From Clostridium sp. (GTDB taxonomy: Bacteria; Bacillota; Clostridia; Clostridiales; Clostridiaceae), in NCBI RefSeq assembly GCF_018372875.1, contig NZ_JAHAIF010000067.1, positions 1 to 21,606 of the forward strand: DNA of 21,606 nt, given 5' to 3'. The notes beneath the pieces are model-generated. The model did not search any database and was not told the origin of the DNA. It was given only the letters and a program-made list of their open reading frames with translations. A program made the position numbers and the translations under genes. Positions 14,457 through 20,715 of the stretch are shown one piece after another. Position 1 is the first letter of the stretch. Each line of letters opens with the position of its first letter.

Positions 14457-14975
14457 ATGAAGAGTAAAAAGATTGTACTATCAGGACTATTTATTGCATT
14501 AGGGGTTATTGTTCCAACGATATTTCATACAGTAAATTTAGCAGGACCAATATTTTTGCCAATGCATATCCCAGTACTACTAGCAGGTTTTGTTCTTGGA
14601 CCAGTTTATGGAGGAATAGTAGGAATCATTTGTCCTGTTGTTAGTGGATTAGTCACAACAATGCCACCATTAATGCCTAATATGCCAATTATGGCTTTTG
14701 AGCTATGTGGTTATGGAATATTAACTGGTTTCCTGTATAATAAGACCAAAATGTTATATCCATCACTTATAGGTGCAATGATAGGTGGAAGAATTTTTGC
14801 TATTATAGGAGCTTTTGTTGTATCTATTACAGTAGCGCCAGCTGTTCATCCATTAATGTTTGTATTTGGTGGACTTGGTAAGGCAATCCCAGGTATGATT
14901 GTTCAACTAATTGCAATACCATTATTAATGCAAATAATAAATAAAAGTGAAGTAGCTCAAAATTTATTACAATAG
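14457..14975 (+). CDS. ECF transporter S component, unknown substrate
   Basis: A 172-aa membrane protein with about six hydrophobic segments. The pattern PMHIPVLLAGFVLGPVYGGIVGIICPVVSGLVTTMPP is split across segments 2-3 and is typical of the ECF S-component superfamily; AMIGGRI is also conserved. It should bind a vitamin-like substrate in the membrane and work with a shared EcfAA'T module encoded elsewhere. The substrate cannot be read from the sequence; folate, pantothenate and others have similar proteins. It is co-transcribed with the methyltransferase, and GAAAAGGGGAG lies just before the ATG. No riboswitch is visible ahead of this operon, unlike queT. Confidence 0.85.
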   Translation: MKSKKIVLSGLFIALGVIVPTIFHTVNLAGPIFLPMHIPVLLAGFVLGPVYGGIVGIICPVVSGLVTTMPPLMPNMPIMAFELCGYGILTGFLYNKTKMLYPSLIGAMIGGRIFAIIGAFVVSITVAPAVHPLMFVFGGLGKAIPGMIVQLIAIPLLMQIINKSEVAQNLLQ

Positions 14976-14999
14976 AAAAGAGAAAGTTATTAAATATTA

Positions 15000-15047
15000 C
15001 AATCTCATATAAAATTAAGGATAATAATTTTATATGAGATTGTCTTT
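15000..15047 (+). terminator. terminator of the methyltransferase/ECF operon
   Basis: A 17-bp perfect stem (15000-15016/15026-15042) followed by TCTTT. Confidence 0.85.
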
Positions 15048-15122
15048 AGTATGAGTGGGTGGATATTTGTTTTGATGTGGCTTGGAGCGAACAAGCAAAA
15101 TAAATATCCACTATACTTTTTT
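15044..15122 (+). repeat. dispersed palindromic repeat, copy B (short loop)
   Basis: Arms 15054-15073 and 15097-15117, T6 at 15117-15122, loop GATGTGGCTTGGAGCGAACAAGC. It lacks about 9 nt present in the loop of copies A, C and D, between GGAGC and AACAAGC. It ends 4 nt before the stop of the 46-aa minus-strand gene. Confidence 0.85.
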
Positions 15123-15125
15123 ACT

Positions 15126-15266
15126 CTAAAAATGGTTGTCTATTTCATTTCTTCTAATTCTCTTTATTTCTTTTTCTCTAAGACCTGTACAACTTTTGAT
15201 TTCATCATAGGTTGCTCCATCAATTAACATTTCCTTTGCTCTATTATAAGCAGAATGTATATCCAT
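15126..15266 (-). CDS. 46-aa HTH-like small protein
   Basis: I chose the ATG at 15266 because AAAGGAGGT stands 8 nt upstream of it; the longer reading frame to 15353 has no such site. The protein starts MDIHSAYNRAKEMLID. Residues 17-41 (GATYDEIKSCTGLREKEIKRIRRN) look like a helix-turn-helix of the sigma-region-4 or resolvase type, and the C-terminus is basic. It could be a small DNA-binding protein; I do not know a named family. Its stop lies right next to repeat copy B. Confidence 0.6.
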   Translation of the reverse strand: MDIHSAYNRAKEMLIDGATYDEIKSCTGLREKEIKRIRRNEIDNHF

Positions 15267-15339
15267 ATTAAATACCTCCTTTATATAAGATACAATATTA
15301 TTTTTACTCAATAGCTTATTTTTATTCTTTATAACTATA

Positions 15340-15522
15340 GTGAATTTTAACAAAAAATGTATTTTAAAATTTTTAGTACATGTAATAGAATGCTTAGCTA
15401 GAGAATTTGAGAAGGAAGTAACCTTTAAGGATCTAGGATGTGAAAATTATATAGTAGGTATTGATGGGGATGAGGTAAATCTTTCAATTTTAATAGATGA
15501 AGGAAAAGCTTTTATAGATTAA
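15340..15522 (+). CDS. short acidic ORF, unknown (start uncertain)
   Basis: A 60-codon frame beginning at GTG 15340, with no Shine-Dalgarno and no internal Met. The C-terminal two thirds are acidic and well-formed (FEKEVTFKDLGCENYIVGIDGDEVNLSILIDEGKAFID), and a proper terminator follows 5 nt after the stop, both of which suggest a real or recently lost gene. No family is recognised. Confidence 0.4.
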   Translation: MNFNKKCILKFLVHVIECLAREFEKEVTFKDLGCENYIVGIDGDEVNLSILIDEGKAFID

Positions 15523-15527
15523 GGAAG

Positions 15528-15560
15528 TAGCCGGTGAATGGTCACTGGCTATTTTTATTT
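15528..15560 (+). terminator. terminator after the 60-codon ORF
   Basis: TAGCCGGTGA (15528-15537) pairs with TCACTGGCTA (15542-15551), one G-U, loop ATGG, then TTTTTATTT. Confidence 0.85.
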
Positions 15561-15593
15561 GGAGAATTTTAAAATGCAACAAGTTAAAAAGAT

Positions 15594-15655
15594 AAGTTCT
15601 TAAGTTGTTAACAAGTTAATAACTTAAGAACTTAAGAAGAAAAGAACTTAAGAAG
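15594..15655. repeat. 17-bp hairpin plus repeated AAGAACTTAAGAA units
   Basis: 15594-15610 pairs with 15617-15633 (17 bp, one G-U). The unit AAGAACTTAAGAA occurs at 15626-15638 and again at 15643-15655, so the right arm is partly duplicated. On the minus strand the hairpin is followed by ATCTTTTT, so it may be a second terminator for the glyoxalase gene. Confidence 0.5.
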
Positions 15656-15701
15656 TTATAGTAATAATGGGGGCTAGAGCACATTATATTAAAATTAAGA
15701 T

Positions 15702-15738
15702 ATAAGAAGATAGCCTGAATTATAGACTATCTTCTTAT
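15702..15738 (-). terminator. terminator of the glyoxalase I gene
   Basis: A 12-bp perfect stem (15702-15713/15727-15738) 4 nt beyond the minus-strand stop; the following T-rich stretch is broken (ATCTTAATTTT). Confidence 0.65.
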
Positions 15739-15741
15739 GTG

Positions 15742-16128
15742 TTAAACTCTAGTTTTTATAACTTCAATCTTATAACCATCAGGGTCAGTAACGAAGTAGT
15801 AGTGAGGTTCTTCACCAGGTAATCCTTTTAAAGGAGTTACTTCGTATCTTAATTGTTCATAGTTATTTCTCATTTCTTCTATATTCTCAGTTCCAATAGC
15901 AATATGGCTAAAGCCATTACCAAGGTCATAAGGTTTTTCAGGATCATAGTTATAAGTAAGTTCTATTTCATAAGAATTTTCTTTATCTGATAAATAAACT
16001 AAAGTAAATTTGTAATCAGGAAAATCCTTTCTTCTCGTCTCAACTAGTCCTAAAGCATTTTTATAGAACTTAAGTGATTCTTCTAAATTCATAACTCTAA
16101 TGCAAGTGTGTAACATTTTAACTTTCAT
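15742..16128 (-). CDS. gloA: lactoylglutathione lyase-like VOC enzyme (glyoxalase I)
   Basis: A 128-aa protein of the short, bacterial glyoxalase I type. The four metal ligands fit E. coli GlxI in position: H7 (MLHTCIRV), E56 (YEIELTYN), H75 (FSHIAIG) and E122 (GYKIEVIK). The LEESLKFYKNALGL and DPDGYKIEV blocks are family signatures. The reaction would be isomerisation of the methylglyoxal-thiol hemithioacetal; since clostridia generally do not make glutathione, the thiol may be another one. The absence of the Zn-type insertion suggests Ni/Co dependence. GGAGGTGC precedes the ATG. It is divergent from the MazG-type gene across 134 nt. Confidence 0.9.
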   Translation of the reverse strand: MKVKMLHTCIRVMNLEESLKFYKNALGLVETRRKDFPDYKFTLVYLSDKENSYEIELTYNYDPEKPYDLGNGFSHIAIGTENIEEMRNNYEQLRYEVTPLKGLPGEEPHYYFVTDPDGYKIEVIKTRV

Positions 16129-16262
16129 TTTAGCACCTCCAAAATTTCCTGATAATTATAGCATGTTTTTATTAGTGATGTAGATATTTTTATTCTAATT
16201 ATTATAAAAAGTGAGCTATAATGTATTTTATAGTTATAATGTTTTAGGAAAGAGGTGCTATT

Positions 16263-16580
16263 ATGAAAGAAACAATAGAGAGAATAAGAAAGTTTAGAGA
16301 AGATAGAGAATGGGATCAGTTTCATACTCCAGCTAATTTATCAAAAGCAATTTCAATAGAAGCAAATGAACTATTAGAAAACTTTTTATGGGATGAAGAA
16401 AATTATAATCTTCAAGCTGTTAAGGAAGAACTTGCAGATGTATTAGTTTATTGTGTACATATGGCAGATGCTCTAGATGTAAATATTGAAGAAACCATAA
16501 ACATGAAAATGGATAAGAATGAAAAGAAGTATCCAGTAGAAAAAGCTAAAGGAAATGCTAAAAAGTATACTGAATTGTAG
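16263..16580 (+). CDS. MazG-like nucleotide pyrophosphohydrolase
   Basis: A 105-aa all-alpha NTP pyrophosphatase of the MazG/RS21-C6 (dCTPase-like) group. The metal-binding pattern is visible as EANELLENF followed by EELADVLVY (E-x3-E ... E-E-x2-D), with the typical start WDQFHTPANLSKAISIE and ending KYPVEKAKGNAKKYTEL. It hydrolyses (d)NTPs to (d)NMP and pyrophosphate, probably removing non-canonical or excess nucleotides. AAGAGGTGC precedes the ATG. TATAAT at 16235-16240 and 16217-16222 may be -10 elements, without clear -35 boxes. No terminator follows before the AIM24 gene. Confidence 0.88.
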   Translation: MKETIERIRKFREDREWDQFHTPANLSKAISIEANELLENFLWDEENYNLQAVKEELADVLVYCVHMADALDVNIEETINMKMDKNEKKYPVEKAKGNAKKYTEL

Positions 16581-16704
16581 AATAAGATTTAGGTAATAGA
16601 TTTATATCTGTTCCCCTTTTATCTAGCAAGTAAAAGATTATAAAAATTATTGGACACAAGTGAACACTACTTATATAGGCAAAAAGTAAAAAAGGAGGGT
16701 TATT

Positions 16705-17355
16705 ATGAGTAAATTTCAAGTGCTTTACCAAACTACAAATAGTATTTTGAAGGTTAATGCTGACACAAATGATAAATTCATAGTTAGAGCAGGGGCAATG
16801 GTTGCTATGGATGATGTTTTTGATATGAAGTTAAAATCAGGTGGGGTTAAAAAAGCCATTGGAAGAATGTTTGCAGGACAAAGTACATTCCTTCAAGAAT
16901 ATACTGCTAATTCACAGGGGGAATTACTGCTTTCACCAACATTTTTGGGGGATATTCAATTATTTGAAATGGATGGTAGTAGAAATTATAGGTTAGGACA
17001 AAATGCTTTCTTAGCTAGCTATGGTAATATTGAGTTAAAAACAAAAGGTGCTGGTGGAAAGGGTATATTTTCTGGAGAAGGGCTATTCCAAGTTGAAGCT
17101 GTTGGAGCAGGAACATTAGCTTTATGTTCCTTTGGAGCAATTCATAAGAAGATATTAGATCCTGGAGAAAGATATATAGTAGATACTAATCATTTAGTTT
17201 TATGGGAAAGTTCTTTAAAATATAAAGTTGAAATGATATCTAATGGACTTACATCTTTAGTTAGTGGTGAGGGATATATATGTAAGTTTGAAGGTCCAGG
17301 GGAAGTATGGATACAAACTAAGAATCCTTCATATTTAGTATCACCTGGCTCATAA
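16705..17355 (+). CDS. AIM24/TIGR00266 family protein
   Basis: This 216-aa beta-rich protein matches the AIM24 family pattern: an N-terminal strand pair, then AGAMVAMD, a Gly-rich LSPTFLGDIQ, FLASYGNIELKTK, GIFSGEGLFQVEAVGAGTLALCSFGAIHKKILDPGE and a closing VWIQTKNP. Bacterial members have no proven enzymatic role; the fold is a single-stranded beta-helix-like barrel found near stress and membrane genes. AAAGGAGGG lies before the ATG, and TTGGAC (16650-16655)/TATATA (16672-16677) is a possible promoter. A terminator separates it from the DUF2089 operon. Confidence 0.88.
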   Translation: MSKFQVLYQTTNSILKVNADTNDKFIVRAGAMVAMDDVFDMKLKSGGVKKAIGRMFAGQSTFLQEYTANSQGELLLSPTFLGDIQLFEMDGSRNYRLGQNAFLASYGNIELKTKGAGGKGIFSGEGLFQVEAVGAGTLALCSFGAIHKKILDPGERYIVDTNHLVLWESSLKYKVEMISNGLTSLVSGEGYICKFEGPGEVWIQTKNPSYLVSPGS

Positions 17356-17374
17356 AATTAAATAGCTTAATAAT

Positions 17375-17409
17375 AAATAGGTATAGAGTTTTATTCTATA
17401 TCTATTTTT
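17375..17409 (+). terminator. AIM24 gene terminator
   Basis: AAATAGGTATAG (17375-17386) pairs with CTATATCTATTT (17396-17407), one G-U, followed by a T-run. Confidence 0.75.
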
Positions 17410-17431
17410 GTTTGTTTTTACATAAAATATC

Positions 17432-17508
17432 AATATATGAATTAATAAAATTAATATATTAAACTATAACATTAAAATAATTAATATATGAATTAATAAG
17501 ATTAATAT
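17432..17508. promoter_or_regulatory. paired 26-bp direct repeats upstream of the DUF2089 promoter
   Basis: AATATATGAATTAATAA followed by (A/G)ATTAATAT occurs at 17432-17457 and 17483-17508, identical in 25 of 26 positions and 51 bp apart (about five helical turns). Each copy is itself partly palindromic. The second copy ends 7 bp before the -35 box. This is the layout of a paired operator or activator site. Confidence 0.5.
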
Positions 17509-17514
17509 TTGTTA

Positions 17515-17543
17515 TTGACATTTTGTGAGCATAGGAATATATT
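17515..17543 (+). promoter_or_regulatory. strong promoter of the DUF2089 operon
   Basis: TTGACA (17515-17520), 17-nt spacer, TATATT (17538-17543). It is the best sigma-A match in the window and predicts a short leader of about 14 nt. Confidence 0.75.
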
Positions 17544-17563
17544 AGAAGCATAAGGAGTGATAG

Positions 17564-17932
17564 ATGGTGTTTAAAGCAATAACTGTTTGTCCTGTATGTG
17601 GTAAGAAACTAAGGATAACAAGATTAAAATGTTCAGATTGTAAAACTACTATAGAAAATGAGTTTGAATTTTCAAAGTTTGATTATTTATCAAAGGATCA
17701 ATTAAAGTTTATTGAGGTTTTTATAATGTGTAGAGGAAGCATTAAGGATGTGGAGAAGGAACTTGGAATTTCTTATCCAACAGTAAGAGCGAAGCTTGAT
17801 GAAGTTATATCTGCATTAGGTTATAAAAGAATTAGTAAAGCAGTAAAGTCATCAACTAGTGACGTAATAGATGCATTAGAGAAGGGCGAAATTTCACCAC
17901 AAGAAGCAATAGAAAGAATGAAAGAAGATTAA
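17564..17932 (+). CDS. DUF2089 family zinc-ribbon/HTH protein
   Basis: This 122-aa protein has a zinc ribbon at the N-terminus (C9-x2-C12 and C23-x2-C26), then a segment (about 45-85) with the look of a helix-turn-helix: LKFIEVFIMCRGSIKDVEKELGISYPTVRAKLDEVI. The C-terminus (SSTSDVIDALEKGEISPQEAIERMKED) is like the SHOCT-type oligomerisation helix pair. This is the DUF2089 arrangement, probably a transcriptional regulator. It is the first of three closely spaced genes (12- and 7-nt gaps) and may regulate its own operon through the paired repeats upstream. AAGGAG precedes the ATG. Confidence 0.88.
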   Translation: MVFKAITVCPVCGKKLRITRLKCSDCKTTIENEFEFSKFDYLSKDQLKFIEVFIMCRGSIKDVEKELGISYPTVRAKLDEVISALGYKRISKAVKSSTSDVIDALEKGEISPQEAIERMKED

Positions 17933-17944
17933 GGAGGTCTAAGA

Positions 17945-18322
17945 ATGAGAGCAGATTTATTAAAGGTACTTACAATGGTGTCAGAAGGTAAGTTAGAGGT
18001 TGAAAAGTGTGCGGAGTTAATTGAGGCAATGTATAAAAAAGAGGATAAATCAATAGAGAATGTAAATTATGATAAGAGAATGTTTAAGGTTAGGGTTGAT
18101 TCATCTGCTGGTGATAATGTAAAAGTTAATCTTCCTGTGGCAGTTATTACTTCAATTTTAAAAGCTACGGGCAAGCTTCCAATTAAAGTAGATGAAATGG
18201 AAGGTATAGATTTAGAAGTAATGACAGGTGCCATTATTAGCTCTCTTGATAATGAAATGTTAGGGGAAATAGTAACTGTAGATTCTGCAAATGGTGATAA
18301 AGTTAGAGTAGTAATCGAGTAG
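17945..18322 (+). CDS. SHOCT-like/YvlB-type protein, second gene of the DUF2089 operon
   Basis: A 125-aa protein. Residues 1-32 (LLKVLTMVSEGKLEVEKCAELIEAMY) are a SHOCT-like helical pair of the type found in YvlB and LiaX. The rest alternates beta strands with LPVAVITSILKATGKLP, a pattern seen in clostridial proteins annotated as SHOCT-like. Its ending resembles that of the next gene (VDSANGDKVRVVIE compared with VKANDGTEVLIKM), so the two may be related halves. AGGAGGT lies 8 nt before the ATG. A role in cell-envelope sensing is only suggested by LiaX/YvlB. Confidence 0.75.
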   Translation: MRADLLKVLTMVSEGKLEVEKCAELIEAMYKKEDKSIENVNYDKRMFKVRVDSSAGDNVKVNLPVAVITSILKATGKLPIKVDEMEGIDLEVMTGAIISSLDNEMLGEIVTVDSANGDKVRVVIE

Positions 18323-18329
18323 GTATAGA

Positions 18330-18602
18330 ATGAAGATAAAGGTTAGGACTATTGAAAGAAAGTTTACAATTTATATTCCTAATTTCTTACTTACTAGTGG
18401 AGTTAGAATAGCCAATTTTGTGAGTAAATCTTTAGTAGAGAATAATGTAAGTAAAGATGGTATGGATAAAGTAGATAAATATATGAATGCCTTGGATATG
18501 GATTTAATTTTAGCTGCAATTAAAGAACTAAAGAAATACAAGGGATTAGAAATAGTTAATGTTAAAGCAAATGATGGTACGGAAGTTCTTATAAAAATGT
18601 AG
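18330..18602 (+). CDS. unknown protein, third gene of the DUF2089 operon
   Basis: This 90-aa protein starts 7 nt after the previous stop, with GAGTAGGTATAG as a weak ribosome binding site, so it is likely translationally coupled. The sequence has IYIPNFLLTSGVRIANFVSKSLVEN and ends in two beta strands (LEIVNVKANDGTEVLIKM). Its middle aligns by eye with the LPVAVITSILKAT region of the upstream product, so it may be a SHOCT-lacking partner. No catalytic motif is seen. Confidence 0.75.
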   Translation: MKIKVRTIERKFTIYIPNFLLTSGVRIANFVSKSLVENNVSKDGMDKVDKYMNALDMDLILAAIKELKKYKGLEIVNVKANDGTEVLIKM

Positions 18603-18626
18603 TATTTCAATTTAAAAATAATAAAA

Positions 18627-18662
18627 ACACCTAGTACTTAGAAGTATTAGGTGTCTTTTTTG
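18627..18662 (+). terminator. DUF2089 operon terminator
   Basis: ACACCTAGTACT (18627-18638) pairs with AGTATTAGGTGT (18643-18654), one G-U, 4-nt loop, followed by C and T6. Confidence 0.9.
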
Positions 18663-18760
18663 AGTATTCAGTAGCCATAGTTAGGTACTGTTAAAACTAA
18701 TATGTCTACATCTATCCTCAATAATATTATTACCTATAAAGAATATTATATACATTTAAA

Positions 18761-18861
18761 TAATTTCCTTACCTTTAGTACGCGTGGGGTGGATATTTGT
18801 TTTGATGTGACTTGGAGCTTGCGACGGAACAAGCAAAATAAATATCCGCTACACCTTTTTT
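18761..18861 (+). repeat. dispersed palindromic repeat, copy C, inside a gene end
   Basis: It begins TAATTTCCTTACCTTTAGTA as copy A does. Arms are about 18784-18803 and 18835-18855, with loop GATGTGACTTGGAGC...GGAACAAGC and T6 at 18856-18861. The minus-strand lipoprotein gene reads through the arms and loop and stops inside the left end. Confidence 0.88.
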
Positions 18862-19239
18862 GAATTTTCCATCATCAGATGTATATGACCTTATACAAGC
18901 TTTATCTTCTCCATCTACTTGTAGGGTATACATTATTCCAGAGTAATATGTAATATCTTCTAATTTATTAGATATTAAATCACATGCATTAGTAAAGGTC
19001 TCAAGCTCTTCTGTTCTGCTTGACTTAGGAACATTAATTTTTATATCTAATATTTTTATACTATTCTCTGTTATGTATGAAATAGTACAATCTTTATAAA
19101 TAGACTTTATAATATCGTGAAGCTCTCCCTCAGTTAAGCTACCTGTATTAGTATTATTAAGGTCATCTTTAGCTGTACAACCTATTAAAGTAAAAGCAAT
19201 AGTTAGGCATATAAAGAATTTAAATAATTTCTTACCCAT
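18775..19239 (-). CDS. lipoprotein with a repeat-derived C-terminus
   Basis: A 154-aa secreted lipoprotein: signal peptide with lipobox TLIGC (Cys21), then a Thr/Asn linker and a compact domain ending near SYTSDDGKF (about residue 126). The last 28 or so residues (KKGVADIYFACSVASSKSHQN...) are encoded by repeat copy C, which also supplies the TAA. So the original 3' end was probably replaced or truncated by the repeat. The domain family is not recognised. GGAGGA precedes the ATG. It may still be functional if the domain was complete. Confidence 0.7.
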   Translation of the reverse strand: MGKKLFKFFICLTIAFTLIGCTAKDDLNNTNTGSLTEGELHDIIKSIYKDCTISYITENSIKILDIKINVPKSSRTEELETFTNACDLISNKLEDITYYSGIMYTLQVDGEDKACIRSYTSDDGKFKKGVADIYFACSVASSKSHQNKYPPHAY

Positions 19240-19384
19240 AAGTCCTCCGTATAATTACCAAAAATATATTTAAAGTATAGCACATATAATAACATAACAA
19301 TATGTAAAATATTTCCAAGGAAATGAAAGGAGAATTTTAGAATAATTACATAGAATATAGTAACTTTATTTATATATTAAAATA

Positions 19385-19407
19385 GACTGCTAAAAGCAGT
19401 CCGTTTT
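19385..19407 (-). terminator. hairpin downstream of the zinc-ribbon gene
   Basis: GACTGC (19385-19390) and GCAGTC (19396-19401), loop TAAAA. On the minus strand it is followed by TATTTTA; on plus by CGTTTT. It lies beyond repeat copy D and may end minus-strand transcripts. Confidence 0.5.
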
Positions 19408-19501
19408 CTTACCTTAAATACCAGGGGGACAGATCTTTATTTTGATGTGACTTGGAGCCCGCCACGGAAGAAACAAAATAAATATCTACCCAACCTTTTT
19501 T
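19404..19501 (+). repeat. dispersed palindromic repeat, copy D (divergent)
   Basis: Core GATGTGACTTGGAGCC...CACGGAAG and AAACAAAATAAATATCTACCC, with T6 at 19496-19501. It is the most diverged copy: the left arm is changed (GATCTTTATTTT), which removes one G-U pair but adds a mismatch. Its T6 overlaps the stop codon of the 19500-19922 gene. Confidence 0.8.
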
Positions 19502-19922
19502 ATGTTCTTTCTTTAAATTCAAACCTACATATTTTACATGTAACAATTATCTTTTTTTGCCCCCTAGGCAATCTAAGCTTTTGTCCACACTTTGGGCATT
19601 TAACTATCTTATATTGTCTTTTTTGATTAATAACATATTTTAATTGACTAAATATTAAAGGTATATTTTCAAGACTTGTCCTTGGCATATTATCAGGTAA
19701 TCTTTTGCCAAAACGGAATAGTACTTTATTAGCTAAATTAGTGAATTTGTATAGTTCGTTAGATCTTTTATAGATATTCTTTGAAAAAGCTCTATAAATT
19801 ACATACAAAGTAACTAAGGTTCCTAGTAAATGAGTGTGTTTTCCTAGGTTCAATATTAAGCTTATAAACAATAAAAAGATAGATAAAATATCAAATCCAT
19901 ATGTCCCTTTAAAAATGTTCAT
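19500..19922 (-). CDS. membrane protein with C-terminal zinc ribbon
   Basis: A 140-aa protein with two hydrophobic segments near the N-terminus (about residues 10-25 and 29-43, FDILSIFLLFISLIL and LLGTLVTLYVIYRAF), a basic linker, and a C-terminal zinc ribbon (CPKCGQKLRLPRGQ...VTCKICRFEF). This is a common clostridial arrangement of unknown role, with the ribbon facing the cytoplasm. The longer frame begins at a GTG that is part of the GAGGTG ribosome binding site; the ATG at 19922 is the better start. The stop codon overlaps the A-run of repeat copy D. Confidence 0.78.
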   Translation of the reverse strand: MNIFKGTYGFDILSIFLLFISLILNLGKHTHLLGTLVTLYVIYRAFSKNIYKRSNELYKFTNLANKVLFRFGKRLPDNMPRTSLENIPLIFSQLKYVINQKRQYKIVKCPKCGQKLRLPRGQKKIIVTCKICRFEFKERT

Positions 19923-20040
19923 TTTAATCACCTCTTATCTTAAAAAATATTGTATCATAAATATTAAGAAATAGTTATAACAAAATGTAAACTTTGAACT
20001 AGAATTCATTTATTCTTAAGAAATATAAAGGAGAGATAAG

Positions 20041-20541
20041 ATGTTCGATATTAAAATGTTTAATGGATTAGATTTAGAAGAAAGATTAAAAACTATGGTA
20101 CAAATGTTAGAAGGATTAGTTAGTGGAGATGAGGAAGATATTACAAAGCTTTGTAATGCTTCAGCTTTAATAAATGCTTTATTAGGAAGAGTTAATTGGT
20201 GTGGATTCTATTTAAATAAAAATAATGAGTTAATTCTAGGCCCTTTTCAGGGAATGCCAGCTTGTACTAAGATACAAATTGGAAAAGGGGTATGTGGTGC
20301 AGCTGCAAAGGAAAAAAAGGTGTTAAGAATAGATAATGTACATGAATTTGAAGGACATATAGCTTGTGATGCAGCATCTAATTCAGAAATTGTACTTCCT
20401 ATAATTGTTAATGACAAAGTGTTAGGTGTGCTAGATATTGATAGTGATGAGTTTAACAGATTTACAGAAATAGAAGAAAAATATCTTGTTGAAGCTGTAG
20501 AGGTTTTAATTAAATTCGTAAAATTTGACAAAATATCCTAA
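20041..20541 (+). CDS. GAF-domain free methionine-R-sulfoxide reductase
   Basis: This 166-aa single GAF domain matches fRMsr enzymes: VNWCGFYL, LGPFQGMPAC, GKGVCGAAA and HIACDAASNSEIVLPI. Cysteines 75, 85 and 109 have the same spacing (10 and 24) as E. coli Cys84, Cys94 and Cys118, so the full catalytic/resolving set is present. It reduces free L-methionine-R-sulfoxide to methionine, using thioredoxin-type reductants, and acts in the cytoplasm in oxidative-damage repair. AAAGGAGAG precedes the ATG. I see no clear terminator before the next gene, only a dyad. Confidence 0.93.
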   Translation: MFDIKMFNGLDLEERLKTMVQMLEGLVSGDEEDITKLCNASALINALLGRVNWCGFYLNKNNELILGPFQGMPACTKIQIGKGVCGAAAKEKKVLRIDNVHEFEGHIACDAASNSEIVLPIIVNDKVLGVLDIDSDEFNRFTEIEEKYLVEAVEVLIKFVKFDKIS

Positions 20542-20563
20542 TCATAAGAGGTAAATAACAGAT

Positions 20564-20661
20564 ATAATTCGTAATACAACGAATTATAATGAAAAAAGTT
20601 CAAAAAATATATTGATTTTTTCTTGTGTACTATGTTATAAATAATTGTACTTACGAATTAT
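20564..20661. promoter_or_regulatory. ATAATTCGT dyad, promoter and third half-site before the nucleosidase gene
   Basis: ATAATTCGT (20564-20572) and ACGAATTAT (20579-20587) form a perfect 9-bp dyad with a 6-bp spacer. The half-site ACGAATTAT recurs at 20653-20661. Between them is a promoter, TTGATT (20612-20617), 18 nt, TATAAA (20636-20641), so the third site would be just after the transcription start. This suggests a repressor operator set. Confidence 0.45.
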
Positions 20662-20715
20662 ATTCAAAAATATGATTTTAAAGTTCGATTTTTATTACAA
20701 ACAGGGGGAAGACTA

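Noticed and set aside
16125..16325. 66-codon minus-strand ORF across the gloA/MazG divergent region
   Set aside because: It runs through the intergenic promoters and into the start of the MazG gene, and has no ribosome binding site.
13684..19501. CRISPR array from the four repeats
   Set aside because: The copies are 0.6-3.7 kb apart with genes between them, and there are no regular spacers or cas genes.
20247..20531. 94-codon minus-strand ORF within the fRMsr gene
   Set aside because: It is the complement of the catalytic GAF region; Ser/Thr-rich composition is an artefact.
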